Counted from the stretch's first letter, positions 41,658 through 50,152 are shown. The stretch: 64,000 nt of DNA from PALSA-505 sp036501145 (GCA_036501145.1 DASYAV010000105.1:12994-76993); one strand, 5' to 3'. Notes: generated by a model from the sequence alone, not told the origin. Program-made: numbers and translations.

Positions 41658-41747
41658 GGAGTAACGGTGCGCGGGCCAGCCTGGTTCCCGGCGGCACGCC
41701 CGCGGCACTAGGCTGCCCCACGAAACACCCGGAGTGCCGGCCGGCCC

Positions 41748-42419
41748 ATGGCCGGACGCTCCCAGGCAGGGGAGGCAGTCATCACAGGCACAGATGCGAG
41801 CCTGGCCTACGTCGAGGAATACCTCACCGAAGACGAACCGCTGGTCGCGGCCAGGCGGAACGCCATCGAAGTCGGCGGCGCCTCACCCATCGGGCCGACC
41901 GGGGGCGCGACGCTGCGCTTCCTCGCGGCCGCGATCGGCGCCAGGGCGGTTGTGGAGATCGGCACCGGCTGCGGTGTCTCCGGGATCTGGCTGCTCCGCG
42001 GGATGCTCCCGGATGGCACCCTGACCAGCGTCGACGTCGAGCCTGAGCATCAGCGGCTGGCGCGGCAGGCGTATACGGACGCGGGCTTCCGGAGCAACCG
42101 GTACCGGCTGATCGGCGGCCGCGCGCTGGACGTGCTGCCACGGCTCACCGACGGCGGTTACGACATGGTGTTCTGCGACGCCGACAAGCAGGAGTACCCC
42201 GAGTACCTCACCGCGGCGCTGCGTCTGCTGCGCCCCGGCGGCATCGTGCTGTTCGACAACGCGCTGTGGGGCGGCAGGGTCGCAGACCCTGCCGACCAGG
42301 ACGAGGACACCACGGCGATCAGGGAAACCGGCGAGTGCCTGCGTGCGGACGAGCAGGTCATCCCGCTGCTGCTGCCGGTGGGGGACGGCCTGCTGGCCGG
42401 GGTGAAGCGCCCGGAATGA
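41748..42419 (+). CDS. O-methyltransferase
   Basis: A 223-residue SAM-dependent methyltransferase of the catechol-O-methyltransferase-like family. Motif I is VVEIGTGCGVSG, then LTSVDVEPEHQRLARQAYTDAGF, YDMVFCDADKQEYPEYL and RPGGIVLFDNALWGG with the metal-binding Asp/Asn. In many actinobacteria a homologue sits divergently upstream of sigE, as here. Substrate unknown. ATG 41748 gives an N-terminus (MAGRSQAGEAVITG) that fits relatives; a strong GGGGAGG inside the gene at about 41768 precedes no usual start codon. Confidence 0.88.
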   Translation: MAGRSQAGEAVITGTDASLAYVEEYLTEDEPLVAARRNAIEVGGASPIGPTGGATLRFLAAAIGARAVVEIGTGCGVSGIWLLRGMLPDGTLTSVDVEPEHQRLARQAYTDAGFRSNRYRLIGGRALDVLPRLTDGGYDMVFCDADKQEYPEYLTAALRLLRPGGIVLFDNALWGGRVADPADQDEDTTAIRETGECLRADEQVIPLLLPVGDGLLAGVKRPE

Positions 42420-42437
42420 GGAGCGCGGCCGGTCCGT

Positions 42438-42479
42438 GGCCGTGCAGCAGGAGACTAGCGGCCGTGCAGCAGGGGACTA
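42438..42479. repeat. Two 20-bp direct repeats, 22-bp period
   Basis: GGCCGTGCAGCAGGAGACTA at 42438-42457 recurs at 42460-42479 with one mismatch. The right copy contains the stop codon of the DUF3117 gene, so the left copy looks like a duplication of the gene's last bases and stop. It lies in the 57-bp convergent gap after the O-methyltransferase. Confidence 0.75.
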
Positions 42480-42644
42480 TCCGACGGCGGATTTGAGGGC
42501 GTCGCCAAGCTTGGCCGCTTCATCGGCCGATAGCTCGACCACGAGCCGCCCGCCACCCTCGAGAGGGACGCGCATGACGATGCCGCGGCCCTCCTTAGTG
42601 ACCTCGAGCGGACCGTCGCCCGTCCGCGGCTTCATCGCCGCCAT
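42477..42644 (-). CDS. DUF3117 family protein
   Basis: A 55-residue protein (MAAMKPRTGDGPLEVTKEGR...LSADEAAKLGDALKSAVG), found by direct translation. It matches the actinobacterial DUF3117 family nearly end to end: basic N-terminus, then a strand-turn-strand and a C-terminal helix. The function is unknown; it is very conserved, and homologues are usually monocistronic. AAGGGGATGAAGG before ATG 42644 is the ribosome site. Confidence 0.92.
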   Translation of the reverse strand: MAAMKPRTGDGPLEVTKEGRGIVMRVPLEGGGRLVVELSADEAAKLGDALKSAVG

Positions 42645-42881
42645 CCTTCATCCCCTTCCAGCCAGGCACCGCGCGGAACCTAAGCGCCGGCGGCAACGGG
42701 GGTCGTAGCACTGAGTCGCGGCGGCCCGGTATGGGCCACAGGACCGGCTAACCACAACCGTCTCGATCAGTCCATCCATTATCCCGTGTCCGGGCACTGA
42801 ATGGTAACGATCAGCTTTGCTTTGGCGGCAACAAAGACCAGGACACGCCAAAAAAACGCCGGATCCGGCCACACTGAGGGC

Positions 42882-43661
42882 GTGGATGCTCGTTCGGCGC
42901 TCTTCGATCTGTACGGAGATCATCTGCGATCGCGTGGCGCCCAGGCTCCGGTGGCCGCCGTGGTGCGGCTGCTGGCCAGTCTCGGCATCGCCGCGCCGGC
43001 GGTGCGCACCGCGATCTCCCGGATGGTCCGGCAGGGCTGGCTGGTGCCGGTGCGGGTGCCGGCCGGGGCCGGGTACCGGCTCACCCCGCGGGCGATCCAC
43101 CGGCTGGACGAGGCGGCCGAGCGGATCTACTCCCGGGGCAACGCCTGGGACGGCGGCTGGCATCTCGTCGTGGTGGAACGGGTGCGCGAGCGCACCCGCC
43201 GGGAGCGGGTGCAGGCCAACCTGCGCTATCTCGGCTACGCCCAGCTGGACGAGACGACCTGGCTGAGCCCGCGGGCCTCGCCCGAGCTGCAGGCGCTGCG
43301 GGAGACCGAACGGGTCCGGCTGGAGCCGTTCATCGCCCGCTACGACGGCGACCCGCGCGGGCTGCTGGTCAGGGCGTGGGACCTGGACAGCCTGTCCCGC
43401 GCCTACCAGGGCTGGCTGGCCGACGCGCGGCAGCTAACCGGGTCAGTCGGGGACGACGCACCGGACGAGGCGGTGTTCGCCGCCCGCAGCAAGCTGGTGC
43501 ACGAATGGCGGAAGTTCCTGTTCCGCGACCCGGGACTGCCCGCGGAGCTGCTGCCCGAGCAGTGGCCGGGCTTGGCCGCGGCGAAGTTCTTCCACGTAGA
43601 ATCGGCGCGCCTGCTGCCCGCGGCATCGCGCTTCGTGGACTGCTGCCTGCGGGTGCATTGA
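42882..43661 (+). CDS. paaX: PaaX family transcriptional regulator
   Basis: A 259-residue regulator of the PaaX family, which represses phenylacetate degradation until phenylacetyl-CoA binds. The winged HTH is RSALFDLYGDHLRSRGAQAPVAAVVRLLASLGIAAPAVRTAISRMVRQGWL. The central and C-terminal PaaX domains follow (WHLVVVERVRERTRRERVQANLRYLGYAQLDETTWLSPR, and VHEWRKFLFRDPGLPAELLPEQWPG). GTG 42882 with GAGGG upstream. It lies 22 bp before an enoyl-CoA hydratase gene. The rest of a paa cluster is not here, so it may control a small local regulon. Confidence 0.9.
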   Translation: MDARSALFDLYGDHLRSRGAQAPVAAVVRLLASLGIAAPAVRTAISRMVRQGWLVPVRVPAGAGYRLTPRAIHRLDEAAERIYSRGNAWDGGWHLVVVERVRERTRRERVQANLRYLGYAQLDETTWLSPRASPELQALRETERVRLEPFIARYDGDPRGLLVRAWDLDSLSRAYQGWLADARQLTGSVGDDAPDEAVFAARSKLVHEWRKFLFRDPGLPAELLPEQWPGLAAAKFFHVESARLLPAASRFVDCCLRVH

Positions 43662-43683
43662 ACACGTTTGCGAGGAGGCCGCA

Positions 43684-44469
43684 GTGCCCGACACCGTGCT
43701 GTACGCCGTCGACGGTTCGGTGGCCAGCATCACGCTGAACCGCCCCGAGTCGCGGAACTCACTCAACACGGAGACGAAGGAAGCGCTGCTCGCCGCGGTC
43801 GGCCGGGCCGCCGACGACGAGCAGGTGCGCGCGGTCATCCTGACCGGGCGGGGGCGGGCCTTCTGCGCCGGGCAGGACCTGCGCGAGCACGCCGACGGGC
43901 TGACCGACGGCGGGGATCCGCTGGACACGGTGCGCACGCACTACAACCCGCTGATCAAGGCCATCACCGGGATGCCCAAGCCGGTCATCGCCGCGGTGAA
44001 CGGCGCCGCGGCCGGCGCGGGCGCGTCACTCGCGCTGGCCTGCGACCTGCGGCTGGCCGCCCGCGGGGCGAGCATCCTGATGGCCTTCGCCCGGGTCGGC
44101 CTGGGCCCGGACTCGGGCGCGTCGTGGACGATGCAGCGGCTGGCCGGGATGGGCCGGGCCGCCGAGCTGCTGATGCTGGCCGAGCCCATCGACGCGGCGC
44201 GGGCCGCCGAGATCGGCCTGTTCAACCAGGTAGTGGAGGACGAGGAGCTCGAGCCGCGGGCGCGCGAGCTGGCGGCCCGGATGGCGGCCGGGCCGACCGC
44301 GGCCTACGCGGCGATCAAGGAGGCGCTGGTCTTCGCGGCCACGCACACGCTGGCCGAGTCGCTGGAGAAGGAAGCCGAACTGCAGGCCTGGCTGGGCAGG
44401 ACGGCCGACCACCGCGCCGCCACCGAGGCGTTCGTCAGCAAGCAGCAGCCCGTCTACCGGGGGCGCTGA
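43684..44469 (+). CDS. Enoyl-CoA hydratase/isomerase (PaaG/PaaF-like)
   Basis: A 261-residue crotonase. Oxyanion and CoA-binding motifs: ILTGRGRAFCAGQDLREHA and KPVIAAVNGAAAGAGASLALACDLRLAA, then FARVGLGPDSGASWTMQRLAGMGRAAELLML. The Asp in GLGPDSG occupies the position typical of PaaG-type isomerases (oxepin-CoA forming). GTG 43684 follows GAGGAGG. Gene pairing with paaX supports a role in phenylacetyl-CoA or related aromatic CoA breakdown. Confidence 0.9.
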   Translation: MPDTVLYAVDGSVASITLNRPESRNSLNTETKEALLAAVGRAADDEQVRAVILTGRGRAFCAGQDLREHADGLTDGGDPLDTVRTHYNPLIKAITGMPKPVIAAVNGAAAGAGASLALACDLRLAARGASILMAFARVGLGPDSGASWTMQRLAGMGRAAELLMLAEPIDAARAAEIGLFNQVVEDEELEPRARELAARMAAGPTAAYAAIKEALVFAATHTLAESLEKEAELQAWLGRTADHRAATEAFVSKQQPVYRGR

Positions 44470-44484
44470 GCCTTCATCCGGGGC

Positions 44485-45429
44485 TCAGCCGCGAAAGGCG
44501 GTGCGGTAGGCCGTCGGGCTGACACCGATGGTCCGGTGAAAGTGCCGGCGCAGCGTGGTGGCCGTGCCCATGCCACACCGCACGGCGATCTGCTCGACTG
44601 AGGCATCGGTGCGCTCGAGCAGGTCCTGGGCGCGGGTGATGCGCTGCTGCTGCAGCCAGCCGAGCGGGCTGAGCCCAGTCTCCGCGCGCATCCGGCGGGC
44701 GAGCTGCCGGGCGCTGAGCCCGGACTCCCGGGCGAGGTCCGGCACGATGAGCGGCTTGTCGAGGTTGGCCCGGGCCCAGTCCAGCGCCGGCCCAAGCCGG
44801 TCGGTCACCGGCGGGTCAGCCGGTGGCGCGATGAATTGCGCCTGCCCGCCCGGGCGATGCGAGGCCACGACAAGCCGCCTGGCCAGCCCGTTCGCGGCGG
44901 CGGCACCGTGGTCGCGGTGGACGAGGTAGAGGCAGAGATCGAGTGCGGCGGTCTTTCCGGCCGAGGTCAGCACCTGCCCGTCGTCGACGTACAGCATGTC
45001 GGCGCGGACGTCGACGGCGGGATGGAGCCGGGCGAGTTCCCCGGCATGCATCCAGTGGGTGGCCGCCATCCGCCCGTCGAGCAGCCCCGCGGCGGCGAGC
45101 ACGAACGCCCCTGTGCACAGCGCGGCGATCCGCACCCCCGCGTCGTGCGCGGCGCGGAGCGCCGCCAGCAGGGCCGGGTCCGGCTGCCGCCCGGGGGCCA
45201 TGGTGGACGGGACCACGACGGTATCGACCGTGGCCAGGTCGGTGAACCCGCAGGCCGCGACCCCCGGCAGCCACGCAGACGCTGACCCGTCCGGGGTGGC
45301 GGTGAGCAACTCGTACCAGCTGCCCGCCGGGGAGAGATCGGACCGGTCGACCCCGAAGATCTCGGCGGCGATCGCCGTCTCGTACAACATCGCGTCCTCG
45401 TGCAGGACAAGCCCGATCACGTGATGCAT
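44485..45429 (-). CDS. GlxA family regulator (DJ-1/PfpI-like domain plus AraC HTH)
   Basis: A 314-residue regulator. The N-terminal DJ-1/PfpI fold has MHHVIGLVLHEDAMLYETAIAAEIFG and, at the nucleophile elbow, ALCTGAFVLAAAGLLDGRMAATHW. The C-terminal AraC domain has two HTHs (DLARESGLSARQLARRMRAETGLSPLGWLQQQRI and SVEQIAVRCGMGTATTLRRHFHRTIGVSPTAYR). I chose ATG 45429; a TACAAT -10-like box (45442-45437) ends seven bases upstream and there is no ribosome site, so it may be leaderless. It is divergent from the saccharopine-dehydrogenase-like gene, a likely target. Confidence 0.9.
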   Translation of the reverse strand: MHHVIGLVLHEDAMLYETAIAAEIFGVDRSDLSPAGSWYELLTATPDGSASAWLPGVAACGFTDLATVDTVVVPSTMAPGRQPDPALLAALRAAHDAGVRIAALCTGAFVLAAAGLLDGRMAATHWMHAGELARLHPAVDVRADMLYVDDGQVLTSAGKTAALDLCLYLVHRDHGAAAANGLARRLVVASHRPGGQAQFIAPPADPPVTDRLGPALDWARANLDKPLIVPDLARESGLSARQLARRMRAETGLSPLGWLQQQRITRAQDLLERTDASVEQIAVRCGMGTATTLRRHFHRTIGVSPTAYRTAFRG

Positions 45430-45500
45430 GTCGCAAATTGTACGCATAGTGTCGGATCGGCCACTCACACCGCGGGCCGGGGGTTGGCGAGAATGCGGTC

Positions 45501-46505
45501 ATGGAGAGATACGCGCTGGTCTATGGCGGCTACGGGCACACGGGGCGGTTCGTCGTCGCCGAACTGCTGCGCCGGGGCCTGACGCCGATCCTGTCCGGGC
45601 GTGACCCGGCTCGGCTCGCCGCGATGGCCGGGCAGTTCCCCGGCCTGGAAGCACGGCCGGCAGCCGTGGACGACGGCCACTCGCTGGACACCGCCGTTCG
45701 CGGCGCCGGGCTGGTCGTGAACTGCGCCGGCCCGTTCACCGACACCGCCCTCGCGGTGGCGGCGGCCGCCGTACGCGCCGGGGCGCACTACCTGGATGTC
45801 ACCGCCGAGCAGGCGGCGGTCCAGCGGGTGTACCGCGCCCACCAAGAACTCCGATGGCGCCCCGGCGTCGCGGTCATCCCCGCGATGGCGTTCTACGGCG
45901 GGCTGGCCGACCTGCTCGCCAGCACCGCGATGGCCGGCTGGGAAACCGCCGACGAGATCACCATCGCCTACGGCATCGACAGGTGGTGGCCGACCGAGGG
46001 CACCAGGAACACCGGCCGGCGCAACACCGCGGCCCGCCTGATGGTCAGCGGCGGCCGCCTCGTCCCCGCGCCCAGCCCGGCACCGGTCCGCGACTGGGAG
46101 TTCCCCCCGCCGCTGGAGCGGCAGACCGTGACACGCGCCCCGTTCGCCGAGATCATCACGATCGCGCGTCATCTGGCCGCGCCGACCATCGACAGCTACC
46201 TCACGACGTCGGCGCTGGCCGACATCCAGAACTCCGCGACGCCCGCCCCCACGGCCGCCGACGAGGCCGGCCGGTCAGCGCAGCGGTTCGTCGTCGACGT
46301 CGTGCTGCGCCGGGGACGGCAGGAGCGCCGGATCTCGGCGGCGGGGCGCGACATCTACGCCGTCACGGCGCCGCTCGTCGCCGAGGCGGCCCGGCGGCTC
46401 TTCGACGGCCGCGCGAAGGTAGGCGGCGCCGCCGCGCCTGGTGAAGTGTTCGACGCCGCTGACTTCCTGGACACGCTCAGCCCGCAGCTGACGATCCGCC
46501 GGTAA
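45501..46505 (+). CDS. Saccharopine dehydrogenase-like NAD(P)-binding protein
   Basis: A 334-residue protein with an N-terminal Rossmann fold (YALVYGGYGHTGRFVVAELLRRG, then LVVNCAGPFTDTALAVAAAAVRAGAHYLDVTAEQ), typical of the saccharopine dehydrogenase/trans-acting enoyl reductase group. Family members usually exceed 340-390 residues, so this is on the short side but continuous. Reaction unknown. It starts 71 bp from the divergent GlxA-type regulator, which probably controls it. Confidence 0.85.
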   Translation: MERYALVYGGYGHTGRFVVAELLRRGLTPILSGRDPARLAAMAGQFPGLEARPAAVDDGHSLDTAVRGAGLVVNCAGPFTDTALAVAAAAVRAGAHYLDVTAEQAAVQRVYRAHQELRWRPGVAVIPAMAFYGGLADLLASTAMAGWETADEITIAYGIDRWWPTEGTRNTGRRNTAARLMVSGGRLVPAPSPAPVRDWEFPPPLERQTVTRAPFAEIITIARHLAAPTIDSYLTTSALADIQNSATPAPTAADEAGRSAQRFVVDVVLRRGRQERRISAAGRDIYAVTAPLVAEAARRLFDGRAKVGGAAAPGEVFDAADFLDTLSPQLTIRR

Positions 46506-46570
46506 GGTCCCGCCCGCGGCGCCCCGCGCCGCACTGGCTGGAGGCGCAGCCGTCTCGGCAGAATAACGGG

Positions 46571-47164
46571 TTAACGGTAGGCGCCGCGGCGGAAGCAGCC
46601 GGCCAGGTGGTCGTCCACCAGACCGCAGGCCTGCATGGTGGAGTAGACGGTCACCGGCCCGGTGAACGCGAAGCCGTGCCGCTTGAGCTCGCGGGACAGC
46701 GCCTTGGACTCCGGGGTGGCGGACGGCAGCTCCTCCAGCGTCCGCGGCACGGGCCGGGCGGCCGCGTCCGGCGCGTGCGCCCAGACCAGCCCGGCCAGCC
46801 CCGCCGGGAGCTCGAGCGCCGCCCTGGCGTTGCCGATGGCCGCCTCGATCTTGGCGCGGTTGCGCACGATGCCGGCGTCGGCCAGCAGCCTGGCCTGCTC
46901 GGCCGGGCCGTAGCCGGCCACCACGTCGATCTTGAAGCCGTCGAACGCGGCGCGGAAGTTCTCCCGCTTGCGCAGGATGGTGAGCCAGGACAGCCCGGAC
47001 TGGAACGCCTCCAGGCACAGCCGCTCGAACATCCCGGTGTCGTCGCGGACCGGCCGGCCCCACTCCTCGTCGTGGTAACCGACGTAGTCCGGGCTGCTCA
47101 GTCCCCACGGGCAGCGTGGCTGCCCGTCCGGGCCGGTAACCGGGCCGCGGCCGGCCGGGCTCAC
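46571..47164 (-). CDS. tag: DNA-3-methyladenine glycosylase I
   Basis: A 197-residue TagI-type glycosylase that removes 3-methyladenine from alkylated DNA. Family signatures: RCPWGLSSPDYVGYHDEEWGRPVRDD (first zinc Cys and His), MFERLCLEAFQSGLSWLTILRKRENFRAAFDGFK with the essential Glu region, and YSTMQACGLVDDHLAGCFRR with the last zinc ligands. GTG 47164 overlaps the upstream gene's stop by 4 bp (GTGA). The frame open further upstream is a shadow. Confidence 0.92.
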   Translation of the reverse strand: MSPAGRGPVTGPDGQPRCPWGLSSPDYVGYHDEEWGRPVRDDTGMFERLCLEAFQSGLSWLTILRKRENFRAAFDGFKIDVVAGYGPAEQARLLADAGIVRNRAKIEAAIGNARAALELPAGLAGLVWAHAPDAAARPVPRTLEELPSATPESKALSRELKRHGFAFTGPVTVYSTMQACGLVDDHLAGCFRRGAYR

Positions 47165-47826
47165 TGGCCGTCCTCGCTCTCGTCGCCGTCGGGCGGCCGC
47201 TTGGGCAGTGCGGCCCACTCGGTGGACGACTGCCTGCGGCTCCTGGCCGCCTTGACCCAGGGCATCGTGGGCCGGGTTGCCGGGTCGCCAGGCCCTTCGG
47301 CCTCGGCCCGGCGCGGCTCGCGGTGGCGTGCCGCCTGGTCCGGCAGCGCGATATCCGGCTCGTCGGGTTCGTTGCCGAACAGGTCGGGTTCGCCCCGGCG
47401 CCCCCGGGATGCCCGGCCGCCCGAGGCCGGGGCCGATGCCCCGCCGCCCGAGGCCGTGGCCCGGTCGCCCGGGGCGGTAGGCCGGTCGCCGCGGGAGGAC
47501 GTCTCCGGTCCGTAGGCGCGCCGCCGGCCGGCCGTCGCCTCCAGGTCGGCGACCCGCTGCTGCAGCGCGGAGATCTCGATGTCCCGCTCGGTGATCGCGC
47601 TGGCGATGCGGGTGAGCGCCTCGTCGGTGGCGTGCATGTTGTAGCCCCACAGCGCCGTCGACGGGCGGAACAGCGCCACGTCGGTGGAGGTCACCTCGTC
47701 CATCTTGAGCGGGGAGTAGTCGGCCTGGAAGAACGCCAGTTCGCCACCGCGCCCGGTCGCGACATAGACCACACCGGCGAGCACGGCGACGGCGGCAACC
47801 AGCATGACGACAGGCACATTAAGCAT
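47161..47826 (-). CDS. DivIVA-like membrane-anchored protein
   Basis: A 221-residue protein with one N-terminal membrane helix (residues about 3-24). A short extension contains ADYSPLKMDEVTSTDVALFRPSTALWGYNMHATDEALTRIASAITERDIEISALQQRVADLEA. The 'F-x-x-x-x-x-GYN-x-x-x-VD' motif and following coiled coil are those of DivIVA-domain proteins. The rest is disordered and rich in Arg, Gly, Pro and Asp. It may sit at the pole or septum as a scaffold. Coupled to tag downstream; divergent from the DHPS-like gene. Confidence 0.75.
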   Translation of the reverse strand: MLNVPVVMLVAAVAVLAGVVYVATGRGGELAFFQADYSPLKMDEVTSTDVALFRPSTALWGYNMHATDEALTRIASAITERDIEISALQQRVADLEATAGRRRAYGPETSSRGDRPTAPGDRATASGGGASAPASGGRASRGRRGEPDLFGNEPDEPDIALPDQAARHREPRRAEAEGPGDPATRPTMPWVKAARSRRQSSTEWAALPKRPPDGDESEDGQ

Positions 47827-47843
47827 CGTGCCATGCTCAGCGG

Positions 47844-48392
47844 GTGAAATCGCACGCGTGGGAGCAGATCCTCACGGCCGGCACCGCGGTGCTGACGGCC
47901 GCCGGCGACATGCCGCAGGCGGTGGCGGCCATCGGCAGCGGGGTGCAGCTGATCGACCTCTGGCAGGCCGGCAACGGCACGGCGGACGCGGTGCGCGACC
48001 GCTACCCGGGCGTCCCGCTGTGCGCGCGGGCGGACTGGGCGGCGCTGACCCGCGACCCGGCCGCCGCGCTGCGCACCGGGGCCCTGCTGATCTGCGCTGG
48101 TACCGCCGCGGCCGAGCACGCCGGGGCAGCCGGGGTGGCCCGCGGCCGGATCCTGGTGGAGGCGCCGCCGGACCGGGCCGCCGGGCTGCTCGCGGCCGGC
48201 TGGGCGGTGATCGTCACCGCCGATGACCGGGCCGGGCCGCACGCCGCGGCGGCGCTGGGCGCGATCGCCTGCTGGCTGGGCGCGGCGGCGGTGCGCACCG
48301 GGCACGGGGCCGCGGTGCGCCGGGCCATCGCCATGACCACGGCGATCAAAGCTGGGGCAGGCTGGAGCCCTGGTGGTTGTGCGCTTCCTTGA
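47844..48392 (+). CDS. Small DHPS-like (pterin-binding TIM-barrel) protein, probably non-catalytic
   Basis: A 182-residue Ala/Gly-rich protein. The C-terminal part, GAIACWLGAAAVRTGHGAAVRRAIAMTTAIKAG, resembles the last helices of dihydropteroate synthase (R-T-H-x-V-x-x-x-R-x-A-x-x-M), and AAIGSGVQLIDLWQAGNG recalls the 'GA-IID-GG' strand. The N-terminal pterin- and pABA-binding motifs of a full 270-residue FolP are absent. In related genomes a folP paralogue sits in this DivIVA/tag/LOG neighbourhood (recalled). So it may be a reduced FolP2-like protein. Its last 47 bp overlap the convergent LOG-family gene. Confidence 0.55.
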   Translation: MKSHAWEQILTAGTAVLTAAGDMPQAVAAIGSGVQLIDLWQAGNGTADAVRDRYPGVPLCARADWAALTRDPAAALRTGALLICAGTAAAEHAGAAGVARGRILVEAPPDRAAGLLAAGWAVIVTADDRAGPHAAAALGAIACWLGAAAVRTGHGAAVRRAIAMTTAIKAGAGWSPGGCALP

Positions 48393-49116
48393 TGATCTTC
48401 GCGACCTCGGCCGGGTCGTCGGCCACGTGCAGCAGGTCCGGATCGCCGGGCGAGATCTTCCCCTCGGCCAGCAGCCGCTCCCGGATCCAGGACAGCAGCC
48501 CGGACCAGTAGTCGCTGCCCACCAGCACGACCGGGAACTTCGTGATCTTCCCGGTCTGCACCAGGGTCAGCGCCTCGAACAGCTCATCAAGCGTGCCGAA
48601 TCCGCCGGGCAGGAAGACGAACGCCTGGGAGTACTTGATGAAGATGGTCTTGCGGACGAAGAAGTACCGGAACTCGACGCCGATCTCGACGTAGTCGTTG
48701 AGCCCCTGCTCCATCGGCAGTTCGATGCCGAGGCCGACCGACACGCCGTTCTCGCCGACCGCGCCCTTGTTGGCCGCCTCCATCACGCCGGGGCCGCCGC
48801 CGGTGATGACGGCGTAACCGGCCCGGGCCAGCTCCGCGCCGATCTGCTCGGCCCGCTGGTAGTCCGGCGAATCCCGTGGTGCCCGGGCCGAGCCGAACAC
48901 CGACACCGCCGGGCCCAGCTCGGCGAGCAGGCCGAAGCCCTCGACGAACTCGGCCTGGATCCGCATCACCCGCCAGGGATCGGTGTGCACCCAGTCGGCG
49001 GGCCCGCGCCGGTCCAGCAGCCGCTGGTCCGTCGTCGTCTTCGGTATGTGCCTGCCGCGCAGCGTGGCGGGTCCCTGACGGCGCACCCGCCTGCGGGGTT
49101 CTGAATTGAATGCCAT
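48346..49116 (-). CDS. LOG family protein (TIGR00730, Rossmann-like phosphoribohydrolase)
   Basis: A 256-residue protein of the LOG/YvdD family, which releases free cytokinin-like bases from nucleoside 5'-monophosphates. Nucleotide fold AVSVFGSARAPRDSPDYQRAEQIGAELARAGYAVITGGGPGVMEAANKGA and the catalytic FLPGGFGTLDELFEALTLVQTG are both intact (P-G-G-x-G-T-x-x-E). The physiological substrate in actinomycetes is unsettled. ATG 49116 has GGGAGGG just upstream; the GTG at 49128 would include the ribosome site. Confidence 0.93.
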   Translation of the reverse strand: MAFNSEPRRRVRRQGPATLRGRHIPKTTTDQRLLDRRGPADWVHTDPWRVMRIQAEFVEGFGLLAELGPAVSVFGSARAPRDSPDYQRAEQIGAELARAGYAVITGGGPGVMEAANKGAVGENGVSVGLGIELPMEQGLNDYVEIGVEFRYFFVRKTIFIKYSQAFVFLPGGFGTLDELFEALTLVQTGKITKFPVVLVGSDYWSGLLSWIRERLLAEGKISPGDPDLLHVADDPAEVAKIIKEAHNHQGSSLPQL

Positions 49117-49166
49117 GGTCCCTCCCACGGTAGCCGGGGCGCCCTAGTGAAACGGCCCGGCACACC

Positions 49167-49191
49167 GGCTGACCAGGAACTTTGGTCAGCC
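49167..49191 (-). terminator. Stem-loop at the end of dapD
   Basis: GGCTGACC (49167-49174) and GGTCAGCC (49184-49191) form a perfect 8-bp stem with a 9-nt loop. The arm at 49184-49191 includes the dapD stop codon at 49186-49188. It probably ends the dapD transcript. No U-run. Confidence 0.65.
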
Positions 49192-50034
49192 ACTAACCCC
49201 GTGGTCGCGCAGAATTTCGTTCAGCGCCAGCTTGTCGTGTGCGCTGCCCTCGGGCAGCCGCTTGAGCACCAGCATGCAGGGCATGCCGAACGTCCCCCCG
49301 GGAAACTCGCGCATCCGGGTGCCGCTCACGCAGACCGACCATGCCGGGGCCTCGCCGCGGGGCAGTTCCTGCCCGGTCTGCACGTCGATGACCAGCGTGC
49401 TCCTGGTGAGCATGGTGCCGGAGCCGAGCTTGGCGCCGGTGCGCACCCTGGCCCCCTCGACCACCATGCTGCGCGATCCGACGAACGCCTCGTCCTCCAC
49501 CACGACCGGCACCGCGTTCGGCGGCTCGAGCACGCCGCCGATGCCGACTCCGCCGGACAGGTGGACGTGCTTGCCGATCTGCGCGCAGGAGCCCACGGTG
49601 GCCCAGGTGTCCACCATCGTGCCCTCGTCCACGTAGCCGCCGATGTTGACGAACGAGGGCATGAGCACGGTGCCAGGCGCGATGTAGGCGCCCCAGCGGG
49701 CGATGGCGCCGGGCACCACCCGGACCCCGTCCAGCCGGGTCTTCAGCGGCACCCGGTCGTGGTAGCGGAAGTCGCCGGCCTGTGAGTGGGCCATCGGCAG
49801 CAGCCGGAAGGCGAGCAGGATGGCGCGCTTGGCCCGCTCGTCCACCACGATCTCGCCGGTCACCGGGTCCGGGCGCGCCACCCGTGCGGTGCCCATGTCC
49901 AGCGCGTCCACCGCGGTGACCACGATGTCCCGGGCGGCGGAGTCGGCTGGGCTGAGCTCGCCGCGGACCTCCCACAGCTCGTCGATCCGCGCGGAGATCG
50001 CGCTGGCGGCCTGCTCGCTCTGCGACTGCGTCAT
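49186..50034 (-). CDS. dapD: 2,3,4,5-tetrahydropyridine-2,6-dicarboxylate N-succinyltransferase
   Basis: Succinylates tetrahydrodipicolinate in the lysine/diaminopimelate pathway. The 282-residue protein has a left-handed beta-helix of hexapeptide repeats (GAIARWGAYIAPGTVLMPSFVNIGGYVDEGTMVDTWATVGSCAQIGKHVHLSGGVGIGGVLEPP). The substrate loop is FRYHDRVPLKTRLDGVRVVPG. ATG 50034 fits; the open frame to 50175 crosses the operator of the divergent regulator. DapC, the next enzyme, is at 53.8 kb. Confidence 0.95.
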   Translation of the reverse strand: MTQSQSEQAASAISARIDELWEVRGELSPADSAARDIVVTAVDALDMGTARVARPDPVTGEIVVDERAKRAILLAFRLLPMAHSQAGDFRYHDRVPLKTRLDGVRVVPGAIARWGAYIAPGTVLMPSFVNIGGYVDEGTMVDTWATVGSCAQIGKHVHLSGGVGIGGVLEPPNAVPVVVEDEAFVGSRSMVVEGARVRTGAKLGSGTMLTRSTLVIDVQTGQELPRGEAPAWSVCVSGTRMREFPGGTFGMPCMLVLKRLPEGSAHDKLALNEILRDHGVSG

Positions 50035-50100
50035 GGCGCCGCAGCCTACCGGCTGGACATCCTGCGGCATTTCCTGGCCGGAGAGACACCCTACGGCCGA

Positions 50101-50130
50101 CTGAGATAACACGAATTTGTGTGATCTCAG
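50101..50130. promoter_or_regulatory. 30-bp operator palindrome of the GbsR/MarR-type regulator
   Basis: CTGAGATAACAC (50101-50112) and GTGTGATCTCAG (50119-50130) are reverse complements at 11 of 12 positions around a 6-bp spacer. It lies 22 bp before the regulator start and 66 bp before dapD on the other strand. An imperfect extra copy, TGTAATCTCGG, follows at about 50138. Binding by the adjacent regulator is the natural inference. Confidence 0.72.
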
Positions 50131-50152
50131 TTTTAACTGTAATCTCGGCAAC

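Noticed and set aside
42882..44469. Complete phenylacetate degradation cluster
   Set aside because: Only PaaX and one enoyl-CoA hydratase are present; paaABCDE, paaK and paaZ are absent.
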